Source: Oscillospiraceae bacterium (lineage in GTDB: Bacteria > Bacillota > Clostridia > Oscillospirales > Ruminococcaceae). Taken from it: a DNA stretch of 50,299 bases. How positions within the stretch are numbered: position 1 is the stretch's first letter; the number at the start of each line of letters is the position of its first letter. Positions 36,412 to 44,978 of this stretch are shown piece by piece. Below the pieces are notes generated by a model. The model was not told the origin of the DNA. It saw nothing but the letters and a program-made list of their open reading frames with translations, and ran no database searches. The translations under genes and the position numbers were made by a program. The stretch is taken from assembly GCA_020054675.1 (NCBI GenBank), contig JAIHAL010000012.1:1-50299 (forward strand), read 5' to 3'.

Positions 36412-36430
36412 GCAAAACGGAGGTAGTAAT

Positions 36431-37063
36431 ATGAACCTTATTTTGTTGGGAGCTCCCGGTGCAGGGAAAGGCACACAGGCAGAGGTTATTTGCGACAAGC
36501 TTCAAATTCCCGCAATTTCAACGGGAAACATTCTGCGCGAGGCCGTTAAGAACGGAACCGAGCTTGGAATTAAGGCAAAGGGCTATATGGAAAGCGGCGC
36601 ACTTGTTCCGGACGAAGTCGTAATAGGCATCTTGAAGGACAGGATTGCCGGGGATGACTGCAAAAACGGATTTATCCTTGACGGCTTTCCGAGAACTGTG
36701 CCCCAGGCGGAAGCGCTTGAAAAAATGGGCGTTGTTATCGACAAGGTTATAGAAATCTTTGTGCCGGATGAAAAAATAGAGCAAAGGCTTTCCGGAAGAA
36801 GAGTCTGCGAAGCTTGCGGCGCCTCCTACCATGTGGACTACAAGCCTTCAAAGGTTGATGGAGTCTGCGATAAGTGCGGAGGCAAAACCGTTCAGCGCAA
36901 GGATGACCAGCCGGAAACCATAAAGGAAAGACTCAGGGTTTATCATGAGCAGACTGCTCCGCTCAAAGATTACTATGCAAAAAGAGGAAAGCTTACCGTC
37001 GTTGAAGGGCAGGAAGAAGTTGCCGATACGACAAAGCTTACCTTAAAGGCAATCGAGGCGTAA
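36431..37063 (+). CDS. adk: Adenylate kinase, zinc-binding
   Basis: 210 residues, interconverting ATP + AMP and 2 ADP. P-loop GAPGAGKGTQ (7-16), AMP site STGNILREAV, and DGFPRTVPQAEAL. The LID carries a four-cysteine zinc site (CEACGAS and CDKCGGK), the Gram-positive form. GGAGGT precedes the ATG. It is followed by map after 2 bases. Confidence 0.97.
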   Translation: MNLILLGAPGAGKGTQAEVICDKLQIPAISTGNILREAVKNGTELGIKAKGYMESGALVPDEVVIGILKDRIAGDDCKNGFILDGFPRTVPQAEALEKMGVVIDKVIEIFVPDEKIEQRLSGRRVCEACGASYHVDYKPSKVDGVCDKCGGKTVQRKDDQPETIKERLRVYHEQTAPLKDYYAKRGKLTVVEGQEEVADTTKLTLKAIEA

Positions 37064-37065
37064 AG

Positions 37066-37812
37066 ATGATTATCATAAAATCCCCTTCCGAAATCGAAAA
37101 AATGAGGCTTGCCGGCAAAATTACCGCCGGAGCCTTGAAGGTTGCGGGAGAAAAAATCCGTGCGGGAATGACAACAAAGGAACTTGACAGGATAATTCAC
37201 GACTATATAGTTTCACAGGGCGCGCAGCCGTCGTTTTTAGGGTACGGCGGATTTCCCGCAAGCGCGTGCATTTCTGTGAACAACGAGGTAATCCACGGAA
37301 TTCCCGGCAGCAGAAAGATTATGGACGGCGATATCGTAAGCGTCGACGTGGGAGCTTTTATAAACGGCTACCACGGCGACTCCTGCAAAACTTTTGCGGT
37401 AGGGCAGATTTCAAGCGAGGCAAGGGCTTTGCTTGATGCGACCGAAGAAAGCCTTTATATAGGCATCAAGGCCGCAAGGCCCGGCGCAAGGGTGGGGGAT
37501 ATCTCCGCCGCAATCGAAGGGTACATCCTTTCAAAAGGCTTTGCTGTGGTAAAGCAATATGTGGGTCACGGCGTGGGGAGAGGGCTCCATGAGGACCCGG
37601 AAGTGCCGAATTACGGGAAGGCAGGGCATGGTCCAAAGCTTGTTCCGGGGATGACGATAGCAGTTGAGCCTATGGTCAATATCGTTGGCGAAGAAGTGAA
37701 GGTTATGCCGAACAAGTGGACGGTGGTAACCAAAAGCGGTTCGCTTTCGGCACATTTCGAGCATACAATAGCCATCACATCAGACGGCGCGGAAATACTT
37801 ACCTTGCCGTAA
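37066..37812 (+). CDS. map: Methionine aminopeptidase type I
   Basis: 248 residues; removes initiator methionine from new proteins. Metal ligands lie in SVDVGAFINGYHGDSC, VGHGVGRGLHEDPEVPNY and TIAVEPMVN, with the last Glu in SAHFEHTIAIT. The N-terminus IIIKSPSEIEKMRLAGKI is typical of type Ia. It starts two bases after the adk stop. Confidence 0.96.
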   Translation: MIIIKSPSEIEKMRLAGKITAGALKVAGEKIRAGMTTKELDRIIHDYIVSQGAQPSFLGYGGFPASACISVNNEVIHGIPGSRKIMDGDIVSVDVGAFINGYHGDSCKTFAVGQISSEARALLDATEESLYIGIKAARPGARVGDISAAIEGYILSKGFAVVKQYVGHGVGRGLHEDPEVPNYGKAGHGPKLVPGMTIAVEPMVNIVGEEVKVMPNKWTVVTKSGSLSAHFEHTIAITSDGAEILTLP

Positions 37813-37829
37813 GATAACGGAGGCACATT

Positions 37830-38084
37830 GTGGAAATTAAAAAAGGACAAATAGTAAAATCTGTTGCCGGGCATGACAAAGGTTTTTTCTATGTCGCCCT
37901 TGAAGTCAACAACGGATATGCTCTTATTGCTGACGGAAAACACCGGAAAATTGAAAAACCTAAAAAGAAAAGTTTAAAACACCTAAAACCTGCCAATACT
38001 GTTGTAGAATCGGACATTCGTACAAACAAGGAGCTTAGAAACGTTCTGTCAGGATTTAATGCCGGCGACGTTTTTGAATCCTGA
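37830..38084 (+). CDS. KOW-domain / L14e-like RNA-binding protein
   Basis: 84 residues. The N-terminal part reads [21 protein letters not shown], a KOW-type motif, followed by a basic patch [19 protein letters not shown]. In many Firmicutes such a gene lies between map and infA and is annotated as a KOW or L14e/L6e/L27e-like protein; its exact role is not established. The start is GTG 37830 after GGAGG. The infA start follows within 23 bases. Confidence 0.8.
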   Translation: MEIKKGQIVKSVAGHDKGFFYVALEVNNGYALIADGKHRKIEKPKKKSLKHLKPANTVVESDIRTNKELRNVLSGFNAGDVFES

Positions 38085-38106
38085 CACTGCCAGGGAGGTA
38101 TGGAAT

Positions 38107-38325
38107 TTGTCTAAAGAAGACGTAATCGAAGTTGAAGGCACGGTGCTTGAAGCTCTTCCGAACGCAATGTTCCAAGTAGAACTCTCGAACGGACACAAAA
38201 TACTTGCCCATGTTTCAGGAAAGCTCAGGATGAACTATATCCGCATAGTTCCGGGGGATAAGGTAACCGTGGAAATGTCCCCTTATGACCTTTCAAAGGG
38301 CAGAATTACTTGGAGAGCCAAGTAG
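38107..38325 (+). CDS. infA: Translation initiation factor IF-1
   Basis: 72 residues, a single OB fold that occupies the ribosomal A site during initiation. It begins [19 protein letters not shown] and ends [12 protein letters not shown]. The start is TTG 38107, 7 bases after GGGAGGT. A 150-base gap with hairpins follows before rpmJ. Confidence 0.96.
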   Translation: MSKEDVIEVEGTVLEALPNAMFQVELSNGHKILAHVSGKLRMNYIRIVPGDKVTVEMSPYDLSKGRITWRAK

Positions 38326-38399
38326 CGAGCTTTTTTACTCCGCGCGAAGTCTTAAAGCGGCTGCAGGACCAGCGCGGTGCAAGGATAAAGAGTTTTTAT

Positions 38400-38455
38400 T
38401 TGCCGCAAGGTTTTAAAGCGGCAAAAGGCGCGGCGTCAGTTTGCCGCCACGCCGC
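38400..38455 (+). other. Competing GC hairpins between infA and rpmJ
   Basis: TTGCCGC (38400-38406) pairs with GCGGCAA (38418-38424), and GCGGCGT (38430-38436) with ACGCCGC (38449-38455). Alternatively GCGGCAAA (38418-38425) can pair with TTTGCCGC (38440-38447), excluding both. The last stem ends about 6 bases before the rpmJ ribosome binding site. An imperfect direct repeat around TTAAAGCGGC (about 38341-38361 and 38401-38422) lies in the same gap. Confidence 0.5.
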
Positions 38456-38475
38456 TTGTTAAGGAGGGAATTTAA

Positions 38476-38589
38476 ATGAAAGTAAGACCTTCAGTAAAAC
38501 CTATTTGCGAAAAATGCAAGGTTATTAAGCGCAAAGGCAAAATTATGGTGATTTGCGCCAACCCAAAGCATAAACAACGTCAAGGCTAA
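38476..38589 (+). CDS. rpmJ: Ribosomal protein L36, zinc type
   Basis: 37 residues with the zinc-binding pattern [17 protein letters not shown] and a final His (NPKHKQRQG). It begins [10 protein letters not shown] as in all C+ L36 proteins. AAGGAGGG precedes the ATG. Between infA and rpsM as expected. Confidence 0.96.
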   Translation: MKVRPSVKPICEKCKVIKRKGKIMVICANPKHKQRQG

Positions 38590-38624
38590 AATGCAAACCT
38601 AATAATGGAGGTGCAGCTAACAAA

Positions 38625-38993
38625 ATGGCAAGAATTTCTGGTATTGACCTTCCAAAGGATAAGAGAATCGAAATCGGTTTGACTTATATATATGGAATCG
38701 GTCGCAAAACCGCTGATAATATCCTTAAAGCAACGGGCATCAATCCCGACACCCGTGTAAGGGATTTGACAGAAGACGACGTTGCTAAAATCCGTGACTA
38801 TATCGATAAGAATTTGGAAGTTGAAGGCGACCTTAGAAGAAACGTCGCTTTGAACATCAAGAGACTTGTCGAAATAAACTGCTACCGCGGAATCCGTCAC
38901 CGCAAGGGACTTCCTGTACGCGGACAGAGAACAAAGACAAACGCAAGAACACGCAAGGGTCCTGCAAAGACAATTGCTAACAAGAAGAAGTAA
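38625..38993 (+). CDS. rpsM: Ribosomal protein S13
   Basis: 122 residues at the head of the small subunit, contacting L5 and the P-site t[23 protein letters not shown] and the [18 protein letters not shown] tail are diagnostic. GGAGGT precedes the start. Confidence 0.97.
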   Translation: MARISGIDLPKDKRIEIGLTYIYGIGRKTADNILKATGINPDTRVRDLTEDDVAKIRDYIDKNLEVEGDLRRNVALNIKRLVEINCYRGIRHRKGLPVRGQRTKTNARTRKGPAKTIANKKK

Positions 38994-39007
38994 GGAGGGA
39001 ATGAACA

Positions 39008-39418
39008 ATGGCTGCTACTAAAAATGCAGGAACAAAAAAGACTGTAGTAAGAAGACGCCGCGAAAGAAAAAACATTGAAAACGGCGCTGTTCATATCCAG
39101 TCCACTTTCAATAACACGATTGTTACCATTACAGATATGCAGGGAAATGCAATCTCTTGGGCAAGCGCAGGAGGACTTGGTTTCAGGGGTTCAAGGAAAT
39201 CCACTCCCTTTGCCGCACAGAGCGCAGCTGAAACTGCCGCAAGAGCCGCTATGGAACACGGCCTCAGAACTGTTGAGGTTTTCGTAAAGGGCCCCGGCGC
39301 AGGACGTGAAGCCGCTATAAGAGCATTGCAGACAGTGGGACTTGAAGTAAGGCTCATCAAGGACGTTACCCCAATTCCCCACAACGGATGCCGTCCTCCG
39401 AAGAGAAGACGTGTCTGA
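39008..39418 (+). CDS. rpsK: Ribosomal protein S11
   Basis: 136 residues on the platform near the E site. [20 protein letters not shown] and [19 protein letters not shown] are diagnostic. The basic N-terminus ([12 protein letters not shown]) is slightly extended. AAGGAGGG precedes the ATG. Confidence 0.97.
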   Translation: MAATKNAGTKKTVVRRRRERKNIENGAVHIQSTFNNTIVTITDMQGNAISWASAGGLGFRGSRKSTPFAAQSAAETAARAAMEHGLRTVEVFVKGPGAGREAAIRALQTVGLEVRLIKDVTPIPHNGCRPPKRRRV

Positions 39419-39442
39419 TTTATTACTTAGGAGGTGTATTGA

Positions 39443-40072
39443 ATGGCAAGATATACTGGTGCAAACTGCAGACAATGCAGACGTGAAGGCCAAAAGCTTT
39501 TCCTTAAAGGCGAAAAATGCTACAGCGACAAGTGCGCGCTTGTATCAAGAAAAGAAGGCGCTCCCGGTCAGCACGGACAAAACCGCAAGAAAATTTCCGA
39601 ATACGGACTTCAGCTCCGCGCAAAGCAAAAGACAAAGCGTTACTATGGAGTTTTGGAAGGCCAGTTCCATCATTATTTTGAACTTGCTGAACGCAGACCC
39701 GGCATGGCGGGCGAAAATCTCTTGAAGATACTTGAATCCCGTCTTGACAACGTGGTTTACAGGCTTGGATACGCAAGCTCAAGGACTCAGGCAAGGCAGC
39801 TCGTTACTCACGGACATTTTACCGTAAACGGCGTGCGTGTCAACATTCCTTCCTACCTTGTTAAGGAAAATGACGTTGTTGCAATTTGCGACAAGAGCAA
39901 AGCCCTCGACAGCATAAAGGCGCTTGTTGAATCCAACAGCGGCCGTCCGGTTCCGATGTGGCTTGAAAGCGACAAGACAAATCTCAGCGCAAGGGTTGCG
40001 CGTTTGCCTAACCGCGACGAAATCGACGTTGACGTTGAAGAGCACCTCATAGTTGAGTTGTATTCTAAGTAA
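39443..40072 (+). CDS. rpsD: Ribosomal protein S4, zinc-binding form
   Basis: 209 residues with an S4 RNA-binding domain ([20 protein letters not shown]). The N-terminus carries cysteines [18 protein letters not shown] plus a further Cys (DKC), the zinc-containing C+ form. S4 commonly represses its own operon. Here it lies in the alpha cluster between rpsK and rpoA rather than alone as in Bacillus. AGGAGGT precedes the ATG. Confidence 0.97.
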   Translation: MARYTGANCRQCRREGQKLFLKGEKCYSDKCALVSRKEGAPGQHGQNRKKISEYGLQLRAKQKTKRYYGVLEGQFHHYFELAERRPGMAGENLLKILESRLDNVVYRLGYASSRTQARQLVTHGHFTVNGVRVNIPSYLVKENDVVAICDKSKALDSIKALVESNSGRPVPMWLESDKTNLSARVARLPNRDEIDVDVEEHLIVELYSK

Positions 40073-40120
40073 TACACATCGGTTCGGTTTGCATTTTATG
40101 CGATAATAGGAGGGTTTTGA

Positions 40121-41074
40121 ATGCTTGAAAAAATAGAAAAGCCGGAAATAGAAACGGTCGAGCTTAAGACCAACGGGACTTACGGCAAGTTTGTTGTTTC
40201 TCCCCTTGAGCGCGGCTATGGCACAACGCTCGGCAACAGCCTCAGGCGTGTGCTGCTCTCCTCGCTTCCCGGTGTTGCCGTCACTTCGGTAAAGATTGAC
40301 GGGGTTCACCATGAGTTTTCGACAATTCCTGGAGTTAAGGAGGATGTCACTGAAATCATCCTTAACATTAAGGGCTTAACGGCAAAAATGTACGGTGAAG
40401 GGCCAAAAACGGTTTATATTGAAGCGGAAGGCGAATGCGAAGTAACCGCCGGCGATATAAAAACCGATTCGGAAGTAGACATTCTTGACCCTGGAATGCA
40501 TATCGCAACACTTGGGAAAGATGCCAAGCTCTATATGGAAATAACCATAGACAGGGGCAGAGGCTATGTTCCCGCCGAAAAAAACAAGCAGATTCTCAAC
40601 CTTGGCGTGGATGTAATTGCCGTTGACAGCATTTATACACCAGTTCTTAAAGTGAACTATAAGGTTGAGGATACGCGTGTCGGTCAGGTGACCGATTACG
40701 ACAAGCTTACCATTGAGGTTTGGACCGATGGAACGGTTTCCGCAAAGGAAGCTTTGTCGCAGGCAGCCAATCTCCTCAACGAGCATCTGAAATTGTTCAT
40801 AGACCTTTCGGAGGAGGGGGTACTCCCCGAAATAATGGTTGAAAAGGATGAAAAAGGCAAAGAAAAAATCCTTGAGATGACCATTGAGGAACTTGACTTA
40901 TCCGTACGTTCGTTCAACTGCTTGAAGCGCGCAGGAATTAACACGGTTGACGACCTTATCAACAAGTCCGAAGAGGAAATGATGAAGGTAAGAAACCTTG
41001 GGAAAAAATCGTTTGACGAAGTTAAGGAAAAGCTCCGTTCACTGGGCTTCAACCTTAGCTCCGAAGAGGAATAA
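40121..41074 (+). CDS. rpoA: RNA polymerase alpha subunit
   Basis: 317 residues. The N-terminal assembly domain contains [20 protein letters not shown]; a linker near 230-245 leads to the C-terminal DNA/activator-binding domain ([20 protein letters not shown] and [16 protein letters not shown]). AGGAGG precedes the start. It is co-transcribed with the ribosomal genes. Confidence 0.98.
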   Translation: MLEKIEKPEIETVELKTNGTYGKFVVSPLERGYGTTLGNSLRRVLLSSLPGVAVTSVKIDGVHHEFSTIPGVKEDVTEIILNIKGLTAKMYGEGPKTVYIEAEGECEVTAGDIKTDSEVDILDPGMHIATLGKDAKLYMEITIDRGRGYVPAEKNKQILNLGVDVIAVDSIYTPVLKVNYKVEDTRVGQVTDYDKLTIEVWTDGTVSAKEALSQAANLLNEHLKLFIDLSEEGVLPEIMVEKDEKGKEKILEMTIEELDLSVRSFNCLKRAGINTVDDLINKSEEEMMKVRNLGKKSFDEVKEKLRSLGFNLSSEEE

Positions 41075-41118
41075 ATTAGACGCAACATTTGGTTGCATTT
41101 GGTAAGGAGTGAATTTCG

Positions 41119-41460
41119 ATGCCAGGTACCAGAAAGTTAGGCAGAACAACAGACCATAGGAAGGCTATGCTTAGGGCTATGGTAACGTATCTGCTTGAAA
41201 ACGGCAAGATTGAAACAACTGTAACAAGAGCAAAAGAGGTACGTTCAATGGCCGAGAAGATGATTACTCTCGGCAAGACCAACGACCTGCACTCCAAGCG
41301 TCAGGTTCTTGCTTATGTCACAAAGGAAGACGTAGCAAAGAAGCTTTTTGATGAAATTTCGCCTAAATACGCAGACCGCGCAGGCGGATATACAAAAATA
41401 ATCAAAATAGGCCCGCGCCGCGGCGACGCAGCAGAGATGGCTATAATCCAGTTGGTATAA
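41119..41460 (+). CDS. rplQ: Ribosomal protein L17
   Basis: 113 residues, at the tunnel exit. It has [20 protein letters not shown] and [17 protein letters not shown], and ends [18 protein letters not shown], the short bacterial form. It is the last gene of the operon and is followed by two terminators. Confidence 0.97.
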   Translation: MPGTRKLGRTTDHRKAMLRAMVTYLLENGKIETTVTRAKEVRSMAEKMITLGKTNDLHSKRQVLAYVTKEDVAKKLFDEISPKYADRAGGYTKIIKIGPRRGDAAEMAIIQLV

Positions 41461-41479
41461 AAGCTGTACAAATATAAAC

Positions 41480-41516
41480 AAAAAATCCTGCCCTGTTTTG
41501 TGGGGCAGGATTTTTT
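41480..41516 (+). terminator. Terminator 1 of the ribosomal operon
   Basis: AAAAAATCCTGCCC pairs with GGGCAGGATTTTTT around a short loop and ends in a T run. Confidence 0.93.
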
Positions 41517-41521
41517 GTACT

Positions 41522-41549
41522 AAAAAAACGCCAAAATGCGCGTTTTTTT
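41522..41549 (+). terminator. Terminator 2 (tandem)
   Basis: AAAAAAACGC pairs perfectly with GCGTTTTTTT, loop of 8 bases. The A and T runs also make it usable on the other strand. Confidence 0.75.
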
Positions 41550-41564
41550 CTATGATTATAGAAG

Positions 41565-41593
41565 TTGACAATATGCGCCGAAAACGTTATAAT
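41565..41593 (+). promoter_or_regulatory. Consensus sigma-A promoter upstream of a gene-free stretch
   Basis: Perfect TTGACA (41565-41570), 17 bases, perfect TATAAT (41588-41593). The best promoter in the window, yet no protein gene follows for about 260 bases. Confidence 0.8.
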
Positions 41594-41599
41594 ATAATC

Positions 41600-41744
41600 A
41601 AGATAGTTGAAATTTAAGTAAACTATTTTAAAAAGTTTGCTGCCAGTCGGTAACTGCTTTTTCATAATGTGCAATTTTTTGCACTTCATATTCTTCTTCT
41701 CAAAATTTTATGGTAAAGGCTCCGCTTTGGCGGGGCTTTTATCA
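41600..41744 (+). ncRNA. Candidate small RNA (or long rnhA leader)
   Basis: The stretch from the predicted transcript start to a terminator is about 145 nt with no credible ORF. Hairpins: ATAGTT/AACTAT (41603-41626), GTGCAA/TTGCAC (41669-41684), and the terminator stem. I cannot assign it to a known RNA family; it lacks the layout of 6S RNA, SRP RNA or tmRNA. Confidence 0.45.
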
Positions 41745-41745
41745 T
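41715..41745 (+). terminator. Terminator of the candidate small RNA
   Basis: AAAGGCTCCGC pairs with GCGGGGCTTTT (two G-U pairs), loop TTTG, followed by a T-rich tail. Confidence 0.7.
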
Positions 41746-41794
41746 TTTATACAAAAAGCGTGCATTTTCGGCGCATTTCTTGTAGGAACGGCGC

Positions 41795-41823
41795 TTGAAT
41801 AATTCATACAAGGATGGTATAAT
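41795..41823 (+). promoter_or_regulatory. Putative rnhA promoter
   Basis: TTGAAT (41795-41800), 17 bases, TATAAT (41818-41823), 29 bases before the proposed start. Confidence 0.65.
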
Positions 41824-41851
41824 ATTATTATAAAAGATAAGGGGGATTTTT

Positions 41852-42289
41852 CTGAAAAAGGTTGAGATTTTTGCCGATGGCGCTTGCAGCGGAAATCCCG
41901 GGCCGGGAGGATACGGCGTCATACTTAGATGCGGCGAACTTTACAAGGAGCTTTCCGGAGGCGAAGCGCATACCACCAACAACCGCATGGAGCTTATGGG
42001 GGTAATTTCAGGACTTGAAGCGCTTAAATATCCTTGCGAAGTAGTCATCACCACCGACAGCAAGTATGTTTACGATGCCGTGACAAACGGATGGGCGGAA
42101 AAATGGCAAAGGAACAACTGGATTAAATCGGACAAGAAGCCGGCGCTTAATTCTGATTTATGGGAAAGACTCCTTGGGCTTTTAAAAATTCACAAGGTTG
42201 AATTCAAATGGGTTAAAGGACATGCCGGACATCCTGAAAACGAACGGTGCGATGAGCTTGCCGTTGCAGAAACATTAAAGTATAAATAA
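41852..42289 (+). CDS. rnhA: Ribonuclease HI, apparent CTG start
   Basis: 145 residues; cuts RNA in RNA:DNA hybrids. All catalytic residues are present: Asp9 in [17 protein letters not shown], Glu47 in NNRMELMG, Asp69 in TTDSKYVYD, His124 in [16 protein letters not shown] and Asp134. The first in-frame ATG (41987) would delete Asp9. Upstream in frame, only CTG at 41852 is well placed, 6 bases after AAGGGGG; the frame has a TAA at 41831-41833 and no ATG, GTG or TTG between. Translation therefore most likely begins at CTG, or at ATT 41846, directly abutting the site. The protein starts KKVEIFADG like other RnhA. Confidence 0.9.
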   Translation: MKKVEIFADGACSGNPGPGGYGVILRCGELYKELSGGEAHTTNNRMELMGVISGLEALKYPCEVVITTDSKYVYDAVTNGWAEKWQRNNWIKSDKKPALNSDLWERLLGLLKIHKVEFKWVKGHAGHPENERCDELAVAETLKYK

Positions 42290-42322
42290 GCTTTTAAAAA
42301 AAAATAGTTTTTATAATATCTA

Positions 42323-42351
42323 TTGATAAACCGGAAGCAAGGATATATAAT
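42323..42351 (+). promoter_or_regulatory. Putative promoter of the iscS-iscU operon
   Basis: TTGATA (42323-42328), 17 bases, TATAAT (42346-42351), 27 bases before the start. Confidence 0.65.
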
Positions 42352-42377
42352 AAAAACAAAAAATAGAGGTAGTTGTT

Positions 42378-43559
42378 ATGAATCGTGTAATATATGCGGA
42401 TAATGCCGCAACAACAAGGGTTTCAAAAAGGGTGCTTGATGCCATGATGCCTTATTTTGCAGAAAATTACGGCAATGCGTCAAGCATATATTCAATCGGC
42501 AGGAACGCAAAAAAGGCTTTGGAGGATGCAAGAGAAAGAATCGCCAAAGTGCTTGGGGCAGAACCTTCTGAAATTTATTTTACAAGCGGAGGCTCCGAAT
42601 CGGATAACTGGGCTATAAGAGGAACTGCTGAAAGGCTTGGAGCAAAGGGCAAAAAGCATATCGTCACCTCGGCCTTTGAGCATCATGCAGTGCTGCATGT
42701 ATGCGAATATCTTGAAAAAAACGGATACGAAGTGACTTATGTTCCCGTAAACGCAAACGGGATTATAAATCCTGAGGATGTAAGGAAGGCAATCCGTCCT
42801 GATACCGCCCTTGTTACAATAATGTATGCAAACAATGAAATAGGCACAATCCAGCCGATAGGGGAAATTGCAAAGATATGCCACGAGGCGGGAGTGCTTT
42901 TCCATACCGATGCCGTTCAGGCAATCGGAAATGTTCCTATAAACGTAAAAGAGCAGGATATTGACATGCTTTCCCTTTCCGGACACAAAATCCATGCGCA
43001 AAAAGGCATAGGAGTGCTTTATGTTAAAAAGGGAATACTCATCCCGAACCTTATTTTCGGCGGAGGACAAGAAAGGGGAAAACGTGCCGGAACTGAAAAT
43101 ATCCCGGCAATCGTGGGTCTTGCCGAGGCAATGGAGGCTGCGGTTGAAAACATTCCTGCAAAGGTTGAAAAGGTTTCAAAAATGCGCGACAGGCTCATAG
43201 ACGGGATTTTGAAAATTCCAAGAACAAGGCTTAACGGCGACAGGGAAAAGCGCCTTTGCGGAAACGTGAATGTTTCCATAGAGGGAATAGAGGGCGAAAG
43301 CTTGCTCTTGATGCTTGATATGAAGGGCATTTGCGCTTCATCCGGTTCGGCTTGCACATCCGGTTCGCTTGACCCGTCCCATGTGCTTTTGGCGCTGGGG
43401 CTTAAGCATGAGGTCGCTCATGGCTCGCTCAGGCTTTCCATTTCCGAAGAAAACACAGATGAAGAAATTGATTATATACTTGAAGTAATCCCGCAGATAG
43501 TTGAAAAGCTTAGGGCAATGTCGCCTTTGTGGGAAAAAATCGTAAAAGAGGAGAAATAA
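42378..43559 (+). CDS. iscS: Cysteine desulfurase, NifS/IscS family
   Basis: 393 residues; a PLP enzyme that releases sulfur from cysteine for Fe-S assembly. The PLP Lys is in [13 protein letters not shown], the cofactor-contact His in [13 protein letters not shown] AFEHHAV, and the persulfide Cys in [18 protein letters not shown]. The neighbouring scaffold gene supports a Fe-S cluster role. GAGGT precedes the ATG. No iscR regulator is nearby. Confidence 0.94.
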   Translation: MNRVIYADNAATTRVSKRVLDAMMPYFAENYGNASSIYSIGRNAKKALEDARERIAKVLGAEPSEIYFTSGGSESDNWAIRGTAERLGAKGKKHIVTSAFEHHAVLHVCEYLEKNGYEVTYVPVNANGIINPEDVRKAIRPDTALVTIMYANNEIGTIQPIGEIAKICHEAGVLFHTDAVQAIGNVPINVKEQDIDMLSLSGHKIHAQKGIGVLYVKKGILIPNLIFGGGQERGKRAGTENIPAIVGLAEAMEAAVENIPAKVEKVSKMRDRLIDGILKIPRTRLNGDREKRLCGNVNVSIEGIEGESLLLMLDMKGICASSGSACTSGSLDPSHVLLALGLKHEVAHGSLRLSISEENTDEEIDYILEVIPQIVEKLRAMSPLWEKIVKEEK

Positions 43560-43561
43560 AA

Positions 43562-43990
43562 ATGCTTTACAGTGAAAAGGTAATGGACCATTTTTCAAAC
43601 CCGAGAAACGTGGGGGAAATTCCCGACGCGGACGGGGTTGGCGAAGTAGGCAACGCAAAATGCGGCGACATAATGAAAATGTACATTAAAGTAAAGGACA
43701 ATGTTATAACCGACGTCAAATTTAAGACTTTCGGATGCGGCGCAGCGGTGGCGACATCCTCTATTGCCACGGAAATGATTTTGGGCAAGCCGATAGACGA
43801 GGTTTTAAAAATAACCAACAAGGCGGTTGTGGAGGCTCTTGACGGGCTTCCGGCAGTTAAGATACATTGTTCCGTGCTTGCGGAACAAGCTATAAAGGCG
43901 GCTCTTGCGGATTACTACAAGAGGCAGGGGATAGACCCTGAACCGATTGTTGGCAAGATAGGTGATTGCGAGGCCTGCGGATTGCATTGA
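43562..43990 (+). CDS. iscU: Fe-S cluster assembly scaffold, IscU/NifU N-terminal type
   Basis: 142 residues. The three scaffold cysteines are in GNAKCGDIMKMYIKV, FKTFGCGAAVATSS and IHCSVLAEQAIKAAL, and the pattern is the NifU-type scaffold. A C-terminal tail CEACGLH adds a CxxC pair not needed for classical IscU. It starts two bases after iscS and a terminator follows. It receives sulfur from IscS and builds [2Fe-2S] or [4Fe-4S] clusters. Confidence 0.93.
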   Translation: MLYSEKVMDHFSNPRNVGEIPDADGVGEVGNAKCGDIMKMYIKVKDNVITDVKFKTFGCGAAVATSSIATEMILGKPIDEVLKITNKAVVEALDGLPAVKIHCSVLAEQAIKAALADYYKRQGIDPEPIVGKIGDCEACGLH

Positions 43991-43994
43991 TTTT

Positions 43995-44029
43995 AAAAAA
44001 AGGTTTGCGGAAAACGCAAGCCTTTTTTT
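43995..44029 (+). terminator. Terminator after iscU
   Basis: AAAAAAAGGTTTGCG pairs with CGCAAGCCTTTTTTT (one G-U), loop of 5 bases. Confidence 0.9.
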
Positions 44030-44101
44030 AATGCCGCCAGAAAGCAATCCCAGCAAAAATTGCTTGAAACGAATTTTTTAAAAATGGAATAAAAAACACT
44101 C

Positions 44102-44130
44102 TTTACTTTAGCTTGATAATAAGGTATTAT
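44102..44130 (+). promoter_or_regulatory. Putative promoter of amino acid ABC operon 2
   Basis: TTTACT (44102-44107), 17 bases, TATTAT (44125-44130). An overlapping TTGATA/TATAGC pairing is less well spaced. Confidence 0.45.
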
Positions 44131-44162
44131 ATTATAGCAGTAAAAACACAAAGGAGAAAGTT

Positions 44163-44969
44163 ATGAGAAAAATAATATCACTTTTTTTGTCAGCGGTAAT
44201 TTGCGTTGCCGCTTTTGCAGGTTGCGGAAAGGCAAGCAGTGCGGCTGATGAATCCCTTAAAAAAGTCAAGGAAAAGGGAGAACTTGTTTTGGGACTTGAC
44301 GACAGTTTCCCGCCAATGGGATACAGGAACGAAAACAACGAGATTGTCGGCTTTGATATTGACGTTGCAAATGAAGTTTGCACGCGTATGGGCGTTGAGC
44401 TTAAGCTTCAGCCGATTTCATGGGATGCCAAGGAGCAGGAGCTTAACAGCGGCAACATAGACTGCATCTGGAACGGAATGTCGGTCAACGAAGAAAGAAA
44501 GAAGGCTATGAATCTTTCAGAGCCTTATATGAAAAACCGGATGGTTCTGGTTGTGCTTAAAGATTCGGGATATGCTTCAAAAGACGATTTAAAAGGCAAG
44601 AGCATAGGAGTACAGAATGGTTCTTCCGCTCAAGAAGCTCTTGAAAATTCCGATTTTGCAAAGACGGTTAAGGAAATCATAAGCTATGACACCAACGTAA
44701 AGGGCTTTATGGATTTGGAGGCAAAGGGCATTGATGCGCTTTGCGTGGATGAAGTGGTTGCAAACAACTTCATAAGCCAGCAAAATAAAAATTATCTTGT
44801 CCTTGATGACAGCTCTTTTGTCGATGAGGAGTACGCAATCGGATTCAGGAAAAACGACCAGGCCTTGCGCGATGAGGTTCAAAAAATCCTTTCGGAAATG
44901 AAGGCTGACGGAAAGCTTGCGGAAATTTCAACAAAATGGTTCGGCAAGGATGTTACTATCGTAAAATAG
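44163..44969 (+). CDS. Amino acid ABC transporter substrate-binding lipoprotein
   Basis: 268 residues, SBP_bac_3 family. The signal peptide ends at lipobox FAGC, Cys at residue 20. Motifs: KEKGELVLGLDDSFPPMGYR, VGFDIDVANEVCTRMGVEL, WNGMSVNEERKKAMNLSEPY. A second system of the same kind as the one at 1.1 kb but clearly divergent in sequence, so probably with a different ligand. AAAGGAG precedes the ATG. A GC-rich hairpin separates it from the permease gene. Confidence 0.9.
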   Translation: MRKIISLFLSAVICVAAFAGCGKASSAADESLKKVKEKGELVLGLDDSFPPMGYRNENNEIVGFDIDVANEVCTRMGVELKLQPISWDAKEQELNSGNIDCIWNGMSVNEERKKAMNLSEPYMKNRMVLVVLKDSGYASKDDLKGKSIGVQNGSSAQEALENSDFAKTVKEIISYDTNVKGFMDLEAKGIDALCVDEVVANNFISQQNKNYLVLDDSSFVDEEYAIGFRKNDQALRDEVQKILSEMKADGKLAEISTKWFGKDVTIVK

Positions 44970-44978
44970 GTTTTGTTT

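Noticed and set aside
41441..41689. Minus-strand open frame over the rplQ terminators
   Set aside because: It runs across two terminators and the strong promoter; composition is not protein-like.
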